Shown here piece after piece: positions 12,123 to 24,400 of a stretch of DNA of 64,000 bases; position 1 is the stretch's first letter; the number at the start of each line of letters is the position of its first letter. The notes under the pieces are model-generated. The model saw only the letters and a list, made by a program, of their open reading frames with translations. It did not search any database and had not been told where the DNA came from. The DNA comes from Edaphochlamys debaryana. Taxonomy: Eukaryota; Chlorophyta; Chlorophyceae; Chlamydomonadales. A program made the translations under genes and the position numbers. The stretch lies in assembly GCA_016858145.1 (NCBI GenBank), contig JAEHOE010000162.1:1-64000 (forward strand), written 5' to 3'.

Positions 12123-12734
12123 CTACAACGATCACAGACGTGTCTCATGTCGCTGCGCCCAAAAAAACAGTCCGTCCATCGCAGTGGTGTGAGCTTCCCG
12201 GTTCTTGTTACTCACACGTCGCCGCCAACGGCCTGAATACCATCGTCGGCTTCGGACGCGCCTCTCGTCTCCTCCCTACACGAACAACATTGACAGGGTC
12301 AGCAGGTTCAACGGATCGTGGATGTGGGTGGACCAGCAAACGTTAACAACCTCACCCTGGGCCGACATTCTTGCGCCGCTTAGACGAAGCCGCACTGCAA
12401 GGCAGACTAGTCTCAGGATCACGAAACCAGCCCAACTGGGGCAACTCGAGCCCAGCACTGCTTCTGCACACATGGTTTACCCGACATCGCCAGTCTCGGA
12501 CCGGGGAGCCTTCCCACACCTGAACAACGGCATACACATGAGTTACCAACAACGATGGATAGTGCAGACCGGGGCAACAATCACTCACCTCGCAGACATC
12601 CGAAGGGCCATCGCTACACTGCACACACTCTGGCGCCGTCTAACACATCGCGAGAACTGAAGTGGCTTCGGGTCATATAAACCACGGGTATCAATTCATA
12701 AACAGCATAGCCACCAAACTGGCTACTTAAATCG

Positions 12735-13880
12735 GGCGTGCCTACGTACGACAGTCGGCGCCACGAGTCGCCGAGCCGCCACACACGAAGAACATCCCGA
12801 ACGAAGACTCCGCATCGGACTCAATACATGCACCTCGGAGACGTGCTGTGGGGCTGGGTAGGAAGAGGAAGGACGCACCGTATATTTCGACGTCGGACGG
12901 TAATACAAGTGGGCGACGACCGCGGAAAAAGAGGCACTGCGAAACGGCCCCGTGCATTGCCAAAGCGGCCACACCCACCGTGCCGACTCCCACTACACCC
13001 CACAACGCATGACTGTTGGCCTGGGTATGAAGTGACGGGGCTGACGAATTCAACACAACGGACCGACGTGCAAGTGAGCGCGAACCCTGGCGACGCAGCA
13101 CGTCGAAACAAACCCGTGCACTCCAAATGCGGCCACCACCGACGTGCCTCAATCAAGCACGACTCCCACAAACCCCCCGCACCCATGTATGTGTGTCGCG
13201 CGGCGATTGAAGGACACTCCCAAATCGCGTCGGTGGCCACTAACAAACGTCCGCAGCCGCGAGGACGCCCTGTAAGGACTCATGTCGCCCATGTTGGACT
13301 CATTCTCCATCGCATGACTGTGGGACTGGGTAAGAGGGGGAAGGGCAGGACCAGGTCGGTCACTGGGCCGACAATTTCAACAAGTTGGTGCGCCCCAGCC
13401 ACCGCCCCGAAGCTGCTCAGGGACAGACTGTGGGACTGGGTAAGACGGGAAAGGAGACACAACTTTGGAGTGTCGGACCGACGTGCTATGAGGGCACGAA
13501 CGCTGGGGACGCGAAACGACGAAACGGCCCCGTGCAATGCAAACGAGGCCACCACCGACGTGGATCCGCCAAACATGACTCCCAATGCCCCCCCCCAACG
13601 CATGACTGTAGGACTGGGTAAGAGGTGACAGGGCCGAAAATTTCAACAAGTCCGACCGTCGTGCATGTGGGGCGACGAAAGCTGGAGCCGGTGGTCGTCG
13701 AAACGGCCCCATGCATTCCAAACGCAGCCCCCACCGACTTGCCTCAGCCGAGCACGCCTCCCACTGCCCCCTCCGACGCATGTATGTGCATCGCGCGGCG
13801 AAAGAAGCGACTCCCAAATCCCGGCGGCGGCCAGTATAAAGCGTCCCCCGCCGCGAGGACGCCTTCTTCGCTCTTAATCG
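12735..13880. repeat. Degenerate tandem array of two unit types
   Basis: A unit of roughly 110-180 bases recurs. Its landmarks are GACTGTGGGACTGGGTAAGA (near 12846, 13012, 13316, 13428 and 13607), followed by a CCGACGTGC block and CGAAACGGCCCCGTGCA. A second unit type with ATGTATGTG...TCGCGCGGCGA...CCGCGAGGACGCC occurs twice (about 13182-13275 and 13780-13862), giving a higher-order A/B pattern. Copies differ by substitutions and small indels, so the array is old. Open frames through it are by-products of the repeat. The last B unit contains a TATAAA-like string near 13836. Confidence 0.65.
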
Positions 13881-14162
13881 TATTTTTCGCCCATATAACT
13901 TTCGTTCCTGCCCACCCTTCGCAACTCGCGTACATTGAATGCCGACCGCCGAGTAAACGCGCAGACCCCACGGTCAAGCCTCGATTTTACAACGGCTATT
14001 CATGCACAATACATTGGGCTGCTCGGGAAAAATAGCAAAAGCAACTTTCGCCTGGGCGCGGACGGATGACGGTGGGTGCCGGGGGTTAATCTCCTCCGCT
14101 TTTCCTACACTACGTTCCGGAGAGCTACGGTCACTGGTCTCCTGGGTAGAAGCTGCACACAA

Positions 14163-14656
14163 CCGGGTACCACTCGGGGCTGGGGCTGAGTCCGGAAAAG
14201 GCCTTACTATGACGGGCCAGAACACCCTCAGGACCACATTAGACAGGGCTGCCCTCATAGCTATGGACGCGCCTGTCATGGTCCCAGCCCTGTCCAAGAG
14301 TCCAACGTGGTCAGTTCGTGCTTATAGCAAAGTCCGGGCTATCCTTCCGAGCGGCCCATCGGATACAGGGCATTTAGCTATGGTGTTTCAGGCCGGTAGC
14401 CGCTACTGGGATAGGCTTTGGGGGGCCTCTAGGCCCCAGGACATGCTGCCAGACCCCTCGACGGCAGGGGCTGTACGGCAGCCAGGAGCACGTTGGACAG
14501 GGCTGCCGTGGGACTGGGACATAGCTATGAGGGCAGCCCTGTCTAACGTGGTCCTGAGGGTGTTCTGGCCCGTTAAGGGAGGCCCTTTTGGCCTTTCACT
14601 TGCGGAACGACGGGCGGCGCGGTGGCACCCCAGCCCCAGCCCCGAGTGGTACCCGG
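14163..14656. mobile_element. 494-bp fold-back (inverted-repeat) element
   Basis: Outer arms 14163-14187 and 14632-14656 are perfect 25-base inverted repeats. Inner arms 14212-14265 and 14520-14573 are inverted repeats of 54 bases with one mismatch, ending at the palindrome CATAGCTATG. The middle (about 14266-14519) is non-repetitive and has no convincing coding frame. This is the structure of a fold-back or MITE-type non-autonomous DNA transposon. I did not find a clear target-site duplication. It lies 0.5 kb beyond the broken end of the channel gene. Confidence 0.6.
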
Positions 14657-15018
14657 CTGGGGTTGGGACGAGGTGTATGGGGGGGCTTGAGGGGGCTCGG
14701 TGGGCCTAATGAAAGACATCCACCCTGGCCTCCAACGTCGCAGGGCCGCTGCTCCATGCGTCAATAGCGCTATCGGTCCACCGCAAAGCACACAATCCGG
14801 TGTGCTCTGCGCACAGCTAATTGCGCATTTGTCGTCACCTGTCATCCCCAGGGATGAAGGACAGGCGGGTCCCGCTCCCATACTGTCATTCTTGACCTAC
14901 TTTATCTTTCGCTTCTCGCGCTCCGCAATGTCCAATCAAAACGAGCGTTGACAAAGCGTCTCGCTCCTCTCACAGGGCTTCTTACAGCTCAGGACAACTA
15001 CAGATTGAGTTCTGCGCT

Positions 15019-15110
15019 GGTCGCCCGCCAAAGCATGTCGGCCGACATGCACCCACAACCAACCACTTCCAAGCACCCCTGTCGACCCCAGGGCCTGAAA
15101 TTGGCCCCTA
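15019..15110 (+). repeat. Dispersed repeat, copy 1
   Basis: Shares GGTCG.CCGCC.AAGCATG.CGGCCGACATGC and following text with 20968-21050 in the same orientation. It sits in what should be the last intron of the channel gene, about 40 bases beyond that intron's donor. Confidence 0.6.
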
Positions 15111-15147
15111 AATTGGATCTCGCTAGCTCCATGCCAACCCTACCCAC

Positions 15148-18100
15148 CTGGATCCAGGAGCACGTCCATCCCGAAGTCGCTGCCGTACAGCATTGAGTAC
15201 AACCGCACAAACACGGCCTTTGCGCGGCCAACGGGCTCTCCAGACTCGGTCGTCAGCCCCCAGTCTGCGGGAAGGTGCACACACGGGTCAAGCGGAGGCT
15301 GACCATTGCGTAAAGCAGGTGCGTGCCTGCGAGCTTAGCCCCACCTACCTGCCCACCCGTGCATCTCCCCGGCACCCGCCTCCCCGGTCCCCGCACCCAC
15401 TGGGCGCCACCACCATGAGCGCCACTCCAAAGCCCACGTACACCATTCCCAGGAACACGAAGAACAGCCGCAGGTCGTACGACACCAGCAGGACCATTCT
15501 GCAGGGAAGGAGGGCGGCGGGCAACGCGGCGTCAGCAGGCAAGTGCCCCGTGTACAGTAAGCCCCTGGCCCCCCAGGGTTTGGTCACTTCCAGCCATGCA
15601 CCTCACGTACGCGCCATGTTACGGTAGCCCCTTGTCCCCGGATTCCTTCAGGTACCACTTCCACGCACCTCACAAAGCTACCAAGCCCGCGTGAAGTGGA
15701 CGCGTGCTGCATGAGCCGCCAAAAGAGCACCAGCACAAGCACCTGGCTCAGGCCCCGGAGCAGGTCCAGGCTGGCGCCGCAGAACCAGTGCAGGCCCAGC
15801 GTTGCTGCCATCAGGCCCGTCTCGGCGGCATCGAAGAGGTTCCAGGGTTGCCGCAGCCAGGAAATCACCCCTGAGGCGCAGATCTGTTGCACCTCGATGA
15901 CAACATACTCGGCCGTCATCCAGGCCAGGGCCACCATGAGGCGATGCTGGTACGCGCTGGGGCAGGGGTGCGATGTTGAGCCGTCAGCGGTGGTCGCATC
16001 TGCGCATGGGGACAGGACACCGGTAGGTAGAATGGGCACGGAGATAGATGAGCGAGTGTGTGGTGAGCGATGAGAGCTGCAGTTCGTAGGCGTGAATCCA
16101 ACCTTGATCTATCATTCAACTAACAACCCGCCCTCATGACCCACCCGCCGCATGCACCCTGGTATCTCACCACCCGCGTCCACAAGGCTGAGCGCATAAA
16201 CAATGAACACGACCGTGAAGGCGAGGCGCAGGAGCAGCATCTGGAAGGCCACGTGCCTGCACAGCAGGTTGCCGGTAGGTTTGGGACAGATCAGGTGATC
16301 AGCAGAGCGAAAGGCCCCGCTCCCGCACGTACTGCGTGAAGCATGACCAGTGGCTCATAACCACTGCGGCCACCGCCGGTGAGGCCCACGTCTGCACGGA
16401 GGCACGCCGGCTGCTGAGCATGTGCTCCAACAAGGTGGGAAAGCTGTCCAGCAGGAGAGAGGAGGTGACCCCGGGCAGGAGCACCCGGCGTGCCACCGCA
16501 GTGTATAGCTGCGGCGGCGGTAGGTCTTCATCGTCCATAAACAGCGACGTGAGGGTGTGGGAGACGAGCAGCACCAGGATGACAGCAGCACAGCCCAACA
16601 CGTAGGTCGCTCCGCACAGGGCGCCGACACCCGTCCAGCCCTGGAAGACCATGGCCGCTGCAGCCCATAGCGCTGGCTTCAGGCGTGCCGCCAGGTACGC
16701 CCCCAGCGTCAGCGGCTCAGGCTCCCAGGAACGTCGTGCAAGGCACCCCCGGATGAGCGGCGTAACAATGCCGTAGTGCCTTCTTGTCCACTCTTTGTAG
16801 ATGACAGGCTGTGTCACTGCAATCCAGAGCTCGGTCAGTAAGGTGACGGAGCCCGGGTTGAGCGGATCCACGAGTGCGGATCCAAACTCTGTGCTGGGGA
16901 GGCCCTGGTGCTGTTCCGGCTTGCTCGCCACGTCACCCAGCTCGTCCAGAGACTTGATGCGTGCAATGGCCGCGGCAGAGACAGCCGCTTCGCTGCCTGG
17001 CAGCAGCGCAGGTGGTGGCTTGGGGCAGGGCGTCTCAACCGTCAGGTGGCCGCCCGGCAGCTGCTTGTCATCCGCCGTGCTCCAGCCCAGCCCAGTCACC
17101 GCCAATAGCGTGGCGAGACGAAGGCATCCGGACTCACTCGTAGGTAGGTCCATGAGCAGCATGCGCTGCTGGCTCTCGCGATCCTCGAAGTTGATGACCG
17201 GGGGCGGTGCGTCACGGATGCCTCGAGCCAGAAGCGCCAAGCAGTCGTGCATGAGGTGGCTGTCGGCCTGCTGGTTCACCAGTACCACGCGGCAGAGCAG
17301 CGCCGCTATCTCGGGGTGGACAGCGGGCGCCCCGGGCTTGGCGGCCAGATGCAGACACCGCTGAACGACCTGGCATGTATCACGATCTGGCGTGTACAAC
17401 TCTCTGCGCACAGCATCTGTCGATCTGAGCAGGAAGACGTCTGCCCAGGCCTTTAACTGGGAGGCCGAGCACGTTGGGGATGTGACCAAAAACGCGCTGA
17501 CGCACGCGAGAGGGAAGCACAACCCCTGCTGCAGGTGCAGGAGTCCTCCCCAGCAGCAGTCCCTCAAAACCACAATCAGGCGGGCAGCCACCTCAGAAGA
17601 GCGGCAGAGCTGTGCTGAGCATGTATCCGTGAAGAACAACGTTATCACTCGCTGCTTATGTTTATGGCTGTCTTCGTCCCTTTGTTGATGAGCCTGTATA
17701 CGGCCAGTAGCCCGTGCAGCTCGTCTGAAGGTATAACACATCTGCCAGAGTAGCACCCCAGAGCCGGTCCGTCGGCGGGGGCAGGGCAGCTGACAGCCAG
17801 CCGCTGCAGTACCCATAGACGCCGTTCAATCTCAAAATCTGTCCAGCACACGTCATCTGCGATGTCATTATATCTCCTAATCATGCGAAATGCTAGCAGG
17901 TGCGGGCTGTCGAGGATGGCGCGCTGCAGGGCGTTGAAGCTGTCTTGCAGCCCGGGAACGGCGTCCAGCGTGCGGGCCCATCCTAGCCAAGAGGGCTTGA
18001 GCTCCGTCTCAGGCAGCCACGGGCCCCACAGCTCGGGCATGCGGGAGCCGTGGAGATGGAGGTAGGCGGGCAGGAGATGTTCGGAAAGTGGGATAGGCGC

Positions 18101-19824
18101 ATGCTGGGCATTCCTCACGCGTTTAAGGAGCTCCAAGCCTCCAGCAGACGGGGGCTGCCATGAATTGCAAAGCGCCTCTCCCGTGGCCCCGGCCGCTAGG
18201 CACGCAGCCATGAGTGTGGGCAGGGCTTCATAGCCGGCAGGAGCTTCGAAGAGTGAGTAGAGCTTAGGCCCCGCCCCTGCTGGGGCTGCTCCAGAGGCCG
18301 CCGTCGCTGTCGGGCAAGCAGGGGCAATAATGCCAGACCGCACCAGTGGGCTGACGTCAACTGCCAGCTGCATGGCCGCCGCCGCCTCCAGCAGCGTGGC
18401 CTTGATCGGCTCACTTGCATCAGTTGCATGCATGTCATACAGCATGTCTTGGAACAGCTCTGCCGCTGTTGCAACCGCCTGTCCGCCCAGCTGCACCCAC
18501 AGCTCAGCCAGCCGGGGGTCGGCGGCGTGCAGCAGCCAGCAGCCCCGCCACAAGGCCTCCAGGTCTGCCTCGCTGCCGTCGGGCTTAAAGCACTGCCACT
18601 GCTGCGGCTGCTCCTTGGTGCATGTTGCAACAAGGCGTGCATCATCCGCTGCCAGGCGCTGGATCATGGCCAGGAGCAGGCCCACGGCGGGCGGTCGCTG
18701 TTGTGAAGCGGTGGCGGCGGGGGGCAGCAGCTCAGGCTTTGCCCCCGCGTCCAGGAGGGCCTGCGCCGTCTCCCAGCTTGGGGCCAGGAGTAGCGGAGGG
18801 AAGCTGACACCGTCCAGGACGGAGAGGGCACTTGGGTCAGCCGCCGTGTGACGCGACGCCGCGGCTTTGCGGCTTCTGTTGATCCTCCCGCTGTGCCTTT
18901 CTGGGAGCAGGCGGTGCACAATCTTGACATGGCCCCACAGTGCCGCCGCCGCCAATGGGCTGACCCAGCATGCGCCCTGCTCCACCAGCGCGCGGGCCCC
19001 ATCTGGGTCGGGCTGCGCCCCGGCCACCAGCAGCCTCTCCACCATGTGCCCGTGGCCCAGGGCGGCGGCGGCGCTGAGCGGGCTGCAGGCCCGGCGCAGG
19101 TAGGAGTGGCGCCGGAGCCTGTCGTACAGCTGCTCGCTGGCTTCCTCAGCAGCAGCCGCCAGCACTTCGTCCTGCTGCGCCGCCTGCTCTAAAGTGGACG
19201 GCGTGTTGCCGTAAGGGTCGGCGGTATGGTGGGGCTGCATCCCCGGCGCCCTGCACCACCCGCATACCCCAAAGGGCAGCAGGCAGGCCAGCAACGACGC
19301 CAGCACCCGGCGCCACAGGCAAGCGGCCACACGGCGCCAGGCGCCCGTGGGGTTCCGTGGGGCCTCACTGCCCGATCCCGCAGGGGCCTCTGCGGGCGAG
19401 TCGCGGGCTGGAAGTCCAGGTTGCGCGACGATTTGCCCTTTGTGCTTAGGGAGGGGCAGCTGCCCATAAGGTTTTTGGCCACCCGCCGCATTCGCGGCGG
19501 AGATGGCGGCGCCGTGTCCACCGCAACGAAGATGGCCGTACAACACCCTTGTTCCGCGGAGGACTCCAGGCCGCTCATGACCGTGTCGAAACGGCTGTCG
19601 TCTCCGGTCAGCACGGCATCCAGCAGAGCCGCTGCTGGTTCCGTGACGGGGTCCACACCGAACGTAGCGAGGACGTCGGGCGGGTGCCACTCCCCGGGTC
19701 GGGGGCGGGGCGGGCGGGACCAGAGGCGGCGGCGCTCCTCGCAGCACTGGCGGTAGCGCAGGACAGTGGCTGCATCCGGTGGCGAGAGGTCGCCGTCTGC
19801 TGGGACAAGTTGGCGGTCAGCCAT
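15148..19824 (-). CDS. Ankyrin plus TRP-like cation channel, 3' end missing
   Basis: From ATG 19824 the N-terminal part is followed by a long frame (about 19460-17700) with at least two ankyrin-type repeats (SPLSAAAALGHGHMVERLL; SPLAAAALWGHVKIVHRLL). The membrane part is well supported: frame to 16333, then exons 16256-16171, 15999-15669, 15498-15401 and 15264-15148, all in phase. These give HVAFQMLLLRLAFTVVFIVY (helix 1), QPWNLFDAAETGLMAATLGL (helix 3 region), a helix 4/5 segment with SYDLRLFFVFLGMVYVGF, and the pore-start text VRLYSMLYGSDFGMD. This order is that of TRP channels. The next donor (GTGGGT at 15147) is present, but no helix 6 exon is visible downstream, where repeats begin. Two changes of frame (near 19.5 and 17.75 kb) can be explained by weak introns or by frameshifts; I could not decide. 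Confidence 0.6.
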
Positions 19825-21477
19825 CAAGCGAGGAGGGTGAACATAATACTGGTGGTATTAGCCCTGAGGGTCGGCGGAGGGCCTCCTACTCACCTCCACC
19901 AGTGTAACTGGAGGAGCCAGCGGACGAGCCATCCCGGCGGCCCCCAGTAGTGGGGTCCTGCGCTCCCCCGCTATCACGTGGGTCTGGTCAGGGAGTAGAA
20001 ACAGTTTTATTTTTAAGCGTGTTGGCCGCCTCGAGCCTCCTCAGTCCTCAGCCTCTATAGTCTGTTTGGAGAAGAAGGGAACGCGCACTGCAGGGCTGAC
20101 GCTAAAATCCCCGCCCGACCCGAGCTTCTCAACTGCCAACGTGTATAGTTTGTAGTCAGCCCGCACAGAGTCGCCAAGAGAGGCCTATCCTCTATCTAAG
20201 CAAGTCCCGCGTCCCTCGTCGTGCAAGCCTGCCTGGTTTGGGGCCCGTTAAGTCAGCCGGCGGGGCGCTGTGCTCGTCAACCATCAGCTCGACCTCGTCG
20301 GTGCTCAAGGCCATAAGCGCCGCTTCATCGGTTTCAGAGAAGTCCTGTATTTCAGCCATGCTATCGGCCGATGCTTTCGGCCGATGAGAGAGTGCTTGCT
20401 ATGAATGGCTAAGCAGATGGAGGGCAGCTCAGTATAACAAGAAAGCTATCAATGGAACGATGGGACGATATGTGTGAACAGTCAGCTGTGTGCAGGGCGA
20501 GCACTATCGTGTGGACGGGATGTTGCGCTAAGCCATCGATCGCCATTCAGGGCCCAGGGCCCAGGCGGGCTCTACTCCCGGCCGCCCCCTGGTCCCCACA
20601 CGGAAAGCCAGATACCACCCCAACGGAATCAAAGCCCAAGGATGGGAACCCCCCAGACCCATTGCGGGGGTACGCGCGTTCCCGTCCTTGGAAGTTGTGC
20701 CGAAATTTGCGTTCACGTCCAGGGGGGGCTTCGGCACGCTTGGGCCGAGGTCGGGTAGGTCGTCCGGCCGCAGATTTAGCCCACGCCTCTCAGGTGTTAA
20801 CCTAAGAAACGCATATCTAGGTGTTTGGGTGCCATTTGGAGCGGAGAACGGCTCGCGATACCCAGAACGAGCGTTGACTGACAATCAGTGACCACCCGCG
20901 CGCGTTTCTAAGCACCACGCTACTCTCATACAGCTTCCACCGAGAGAGTTCTGGCGACTTTCGCGGAGGTCGTCCGCCCAAGCATGCCGGCCGACATGCG
21001 CCCGCGACCGACCGCTTCTAACCCCCCCAAGGCCTGGAACTGGCCTCTACATGCATAACGAGCACATAGGATCATTTTGGGACGGGGACCAAGCGGGTAC
21101 TTGTGAGTCGGGGGGAGTGGAACCCGCCTGCCAGGGCCTCTCCGACCATGTCGCCGGGCACGGACCAACGGACCTGATGTAAGCGCTGCCGTTGCCGATC
21201 GGTGCATCGACCCCCCTGCCTCGTAGCCCCCAAGTGCTCTCCACAGAGGCCGCCACTGCGGTCAGCCGTTGTGTGCGTGCCATGTCCAAGCGGTCTGGCC
21301 AATCTGAACGTAAGCAATGCTCCACTCCTTTACCGCCCGTCCACCCTGCTGTGCGATACCGGCGGTGTCACCATGTCCCTAGTCCAATTTTCCTGCCCAA
21401 ATAGCCCCCACGCCGATGTCCAAGCACGTCGGCCCCAGAAACCACCCCCAAGCCCACCGGGGCCCATTCCAAGTAAG
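19825..21477. other. Intergenic, no supported gene
   Basis: Lies upstream of the channel gene and downstream of the RPxS gene. It contains repeat copy 2 (20968-21050) and a duplicated TCGGCCGATG string at about 20360-20385. No TATA box or coding frame with splice sites was found. Confidence 0.4.
20968..21050 (+). repeat. Dispersed repeat, copy 2
   Basis: Direct repeat of 15019-15110, with the core AGCATG.CGGCCGACATGC and a similar GGCCTG.AA.TGGCC tail. The two copies flank the truncated channel gene about 5.9 kb apart. Confidence 0.6.
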
Positions 21478-24400
21478 CTACCGCCCCTTATACCCCGCCA
21501 TCATGGTGGTCAGCATGTCCTCATGCACCTCAAACTTGCGCGCCACGTGACCGTCCGGGGGCGCCCCCGACGCATCCGTCGGCGGCAGCATCTCCCCAAA
21601 CACGTGCGGCTTGCCCAACCCCGGCCGCCCCGAGGTTACGGACACGCCACTCCCCGGCCGCGTCCCCGGGGACTGCGCGCCGCCCGCCTCCTTGGCCTGC
21701 CCCGACTGCGGTCTCGAGCCGGCGGGACCATGTGCGCCTGCAGACCAGGGCCGAGGGGCGGCGGGAGCAGCCGGGCCCCGGTTTGTCATGAAGCCCGACT
21801 GCGGCCGCGTGATGCGGAGAATGGAGGAGCGGGACCGCACGTACTCGGCTGCGGCCTGGGAGCGCGCGAGGATGTGGGTCTGCCGCAGCGCGGAGGAGGG
21901 CCGCGCAGCGGCCTCCTCGGCGGCCTTGGCAGCAGCCGCCTCGGCAGCCACGCGGGAGGGCACCGCCGGGGCTGTGCCCTCGGGCAGCGGCACGGAGGAC
22001 CGGGGCCGAGCGTAGAGGCGTGTGGTGGTTGGCACGATGGGCTGGCTGCCTGCGGATTGCGGCCTGGGCGGCTCAACGGGACCGTTGAGCCACTTGCGCT
22101 GCTGCCGCACCATTTGGGCGTAGTGGGCGTCGGTGACTCCGGGCGGTCGGGAGGGGGGCGCGAAGGAGCGGGGGCTGCCCGTGGCGGAGGCGACGCGGCG
22201 GGACGTGCCGGCAGTGTTGGCGGAGGAGAGGCGCGTGGCGTTGTGGGCGTAGACCGAGCCGCCGCCGTCCGCCCCGTCCTCGGCGGTGTCTTCGTACACG
22301 AAGCTCTCGTGGTTCATGGTCTCAAACAGCCTGCGCACAGGGTGGAGGTGGGGCCGACAGGCAGAGGCTCGACGGAAGGCTACGCCACACCACCACAACA
22401 TTGCAGGTCCTCAGCGTGCCCCCGTCAGCAGGGCTGCGGGTGAGCTGCTGCACTGCCGATGCAGCCCTGGGAGCTGGCATCACGCAGCCCATTGCCAGCA
22501 CCCAATGCCGCACACCCCAGCAACAGTACCCCATGGGCTCACTTGGTGCGTGGCAGCGGCAGCGCGCTGCCCAGCCTCGCAGCCACCCTGGACGTCTCGC
22601 TCTTGGCGCTCCGCTGCAGCGCCGAGCCCACGCGGGAGCCCACGGGCGTGGAGCCCAGGCCACTGCTGCCCACCCCGCTCGCCACCACTCCAGACATGGG
22701 CCTGCTCTCCGCCCCCGGCCCGGCCTGCGCCAGCGCCGCCTCGTGCTCCTGCCAGGCCATGCTCTGCTGCAGCGCGTTCATGCCTCCGACGCCCTCGGGG
22801 TGCCAGTCCAGATAGCGCGGCTTGTTGGCCGAGTGGGGCCGCTGCGGGCGCAGCACGCCGAACGTGTCGTACCGCGGGCCCTTGGGCGTGCTGCGCATGA
22901 TGCGCTCCTGCTCCAGCGCGGCCTCGTGCGCCTCCATCTCGGCGCGGCGCTGCTCCTTGAGCGCGTGGGTGGCGGCGTCCACGATCATCTGCCGCCGCTT
23001 CTCCTGTGCGGTTAGTAGGTTCCGGAATCAGGCCGAGGAGGAGGAGGGGATGGTAAGTTGGCGGGCGTGGTGGCGCTCGGCGGGGCTGCCGGTGTATCTA
23101 GCTAGCAACGTGACAACGAACATCACCGTCCTCGCAATAAGGCCCCCCAGCGCACCTCCTCTTTGGAGATGTGGAAGATGTCCGGCCGCGCTACCCGCCT
23201 GGCCGTGAGCGTGGCGGGCTCCCAATCGATGGTAATGTCGTATGCCCGAGCCGTGAAGCGCGTGGCATCGGCCGTGTCCTGCAGGCCAGGAGCCAAGAGC
23301 AGACGGCCAGGCACGCAACTCGATTTCCGCTGGAATTAGAAGCCGAGCAGGGGCCCCATTCATCCAGCGCCCAGCACACCGCAGCCCCCACCTCTGTCTC
23401 CCCAGCCCAGCCCACGGGGCACGCACCCCACCGCCACCGCCACCCCCACCCCGAGCGCACCTGCGGCGGCCCTATACGTGCCCACTCCTCGGCCGGCAGC
23501 TCGCTGGCGTGCAGCAGCCCCTGTGCCGCCAGGCGGTGCTTGCGCCGCTCCGCGCTCTCCTCCTCCCCCTCGCTCGCCGACCCCGACCCCGTCGGGGAGC
23601 CCGAGCGGTACCCCGAGGCCCCCGTGGCTCCGGAGCGAGGCGTAACCGCCTCCGAGCGTTGACGCGAGCGAGCGCCTGATACTGCTGATAGGGCCGCGAC
23701 GGAAGCCTCCTCGGCCTCCCAGCCGCTCCGCTCGCCGTCCGCACCCTCGCCGTCCCCGTCGCCCTCGTCCTCCACCACCCCCTCCATCACTTCGCCGGGG
23801 CGGAGCGGCTCGCTGCCGCCTCCGGGCAGCCATTCCCCCGTGTCGGGGTCGTGTTGCCCGTACGGCGCATCGCCTCCCCTGTCGTACTCCGTACCATCCT
23901 CGCCGTACCCGGCGCCGCCTCCACGCCCCCCGTGCGACCCTCGGTCGTGGCCGTGGCTTCCGCTGAGCCCTCCTTCCCCTTCCCGCTCGTCGTGCGGGAT
24001 GACGGAGCCAAAGCCGAAGCCGACCGGGGGTGGGGGTATGGAGCCGCTGAGGCCGCTCCCATGGGAAGCCTGGGACTGGGGCCCCGCGTGGCTGCCGCCG
24101 CCGGCCTCGCTGCCCCCGCCCAGCCGCCCCGCGCTGGGGCGGGAGGAGGTGGAGGGGGCATTGCCGTGGGAGTCCTCCACCACCAGGACGGGCCGCGGGG
24201 GCTCCTGCGGGGACGTCAGAGGAAGGTTTAAGCGGGTGCCTGCCTTCACTCCCGAAGCGGGATGCGGGGGAAAGGTCCCACGTTGCTTCCAGAAAGGGAA
24301 CCCAGCTAGGCCTGGCATGCTCAACCAAGGCGCCGGAGCCTGAACCACCCTGGGGGCCACCTCCGCCCCGCCCCTTCGCCCCCCAAGCTCACGTCTGTGG

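Noticed and set aside
12738..13628. A 296-codon frame through the tandem array
   Set aside because: The frame follows the repeat period; the protein is repetitive without domain character and there are no splice sites.
17700..19500. Two frameshifts in the channel gene
   Set aside because: Weak introns (for example GTGTGC to TATACAG near 17850-17720, and GTGGAC to GGGCAG near 19.5 kb) can explain both changes of frame, so decay is claimed only from the missing 3' end.
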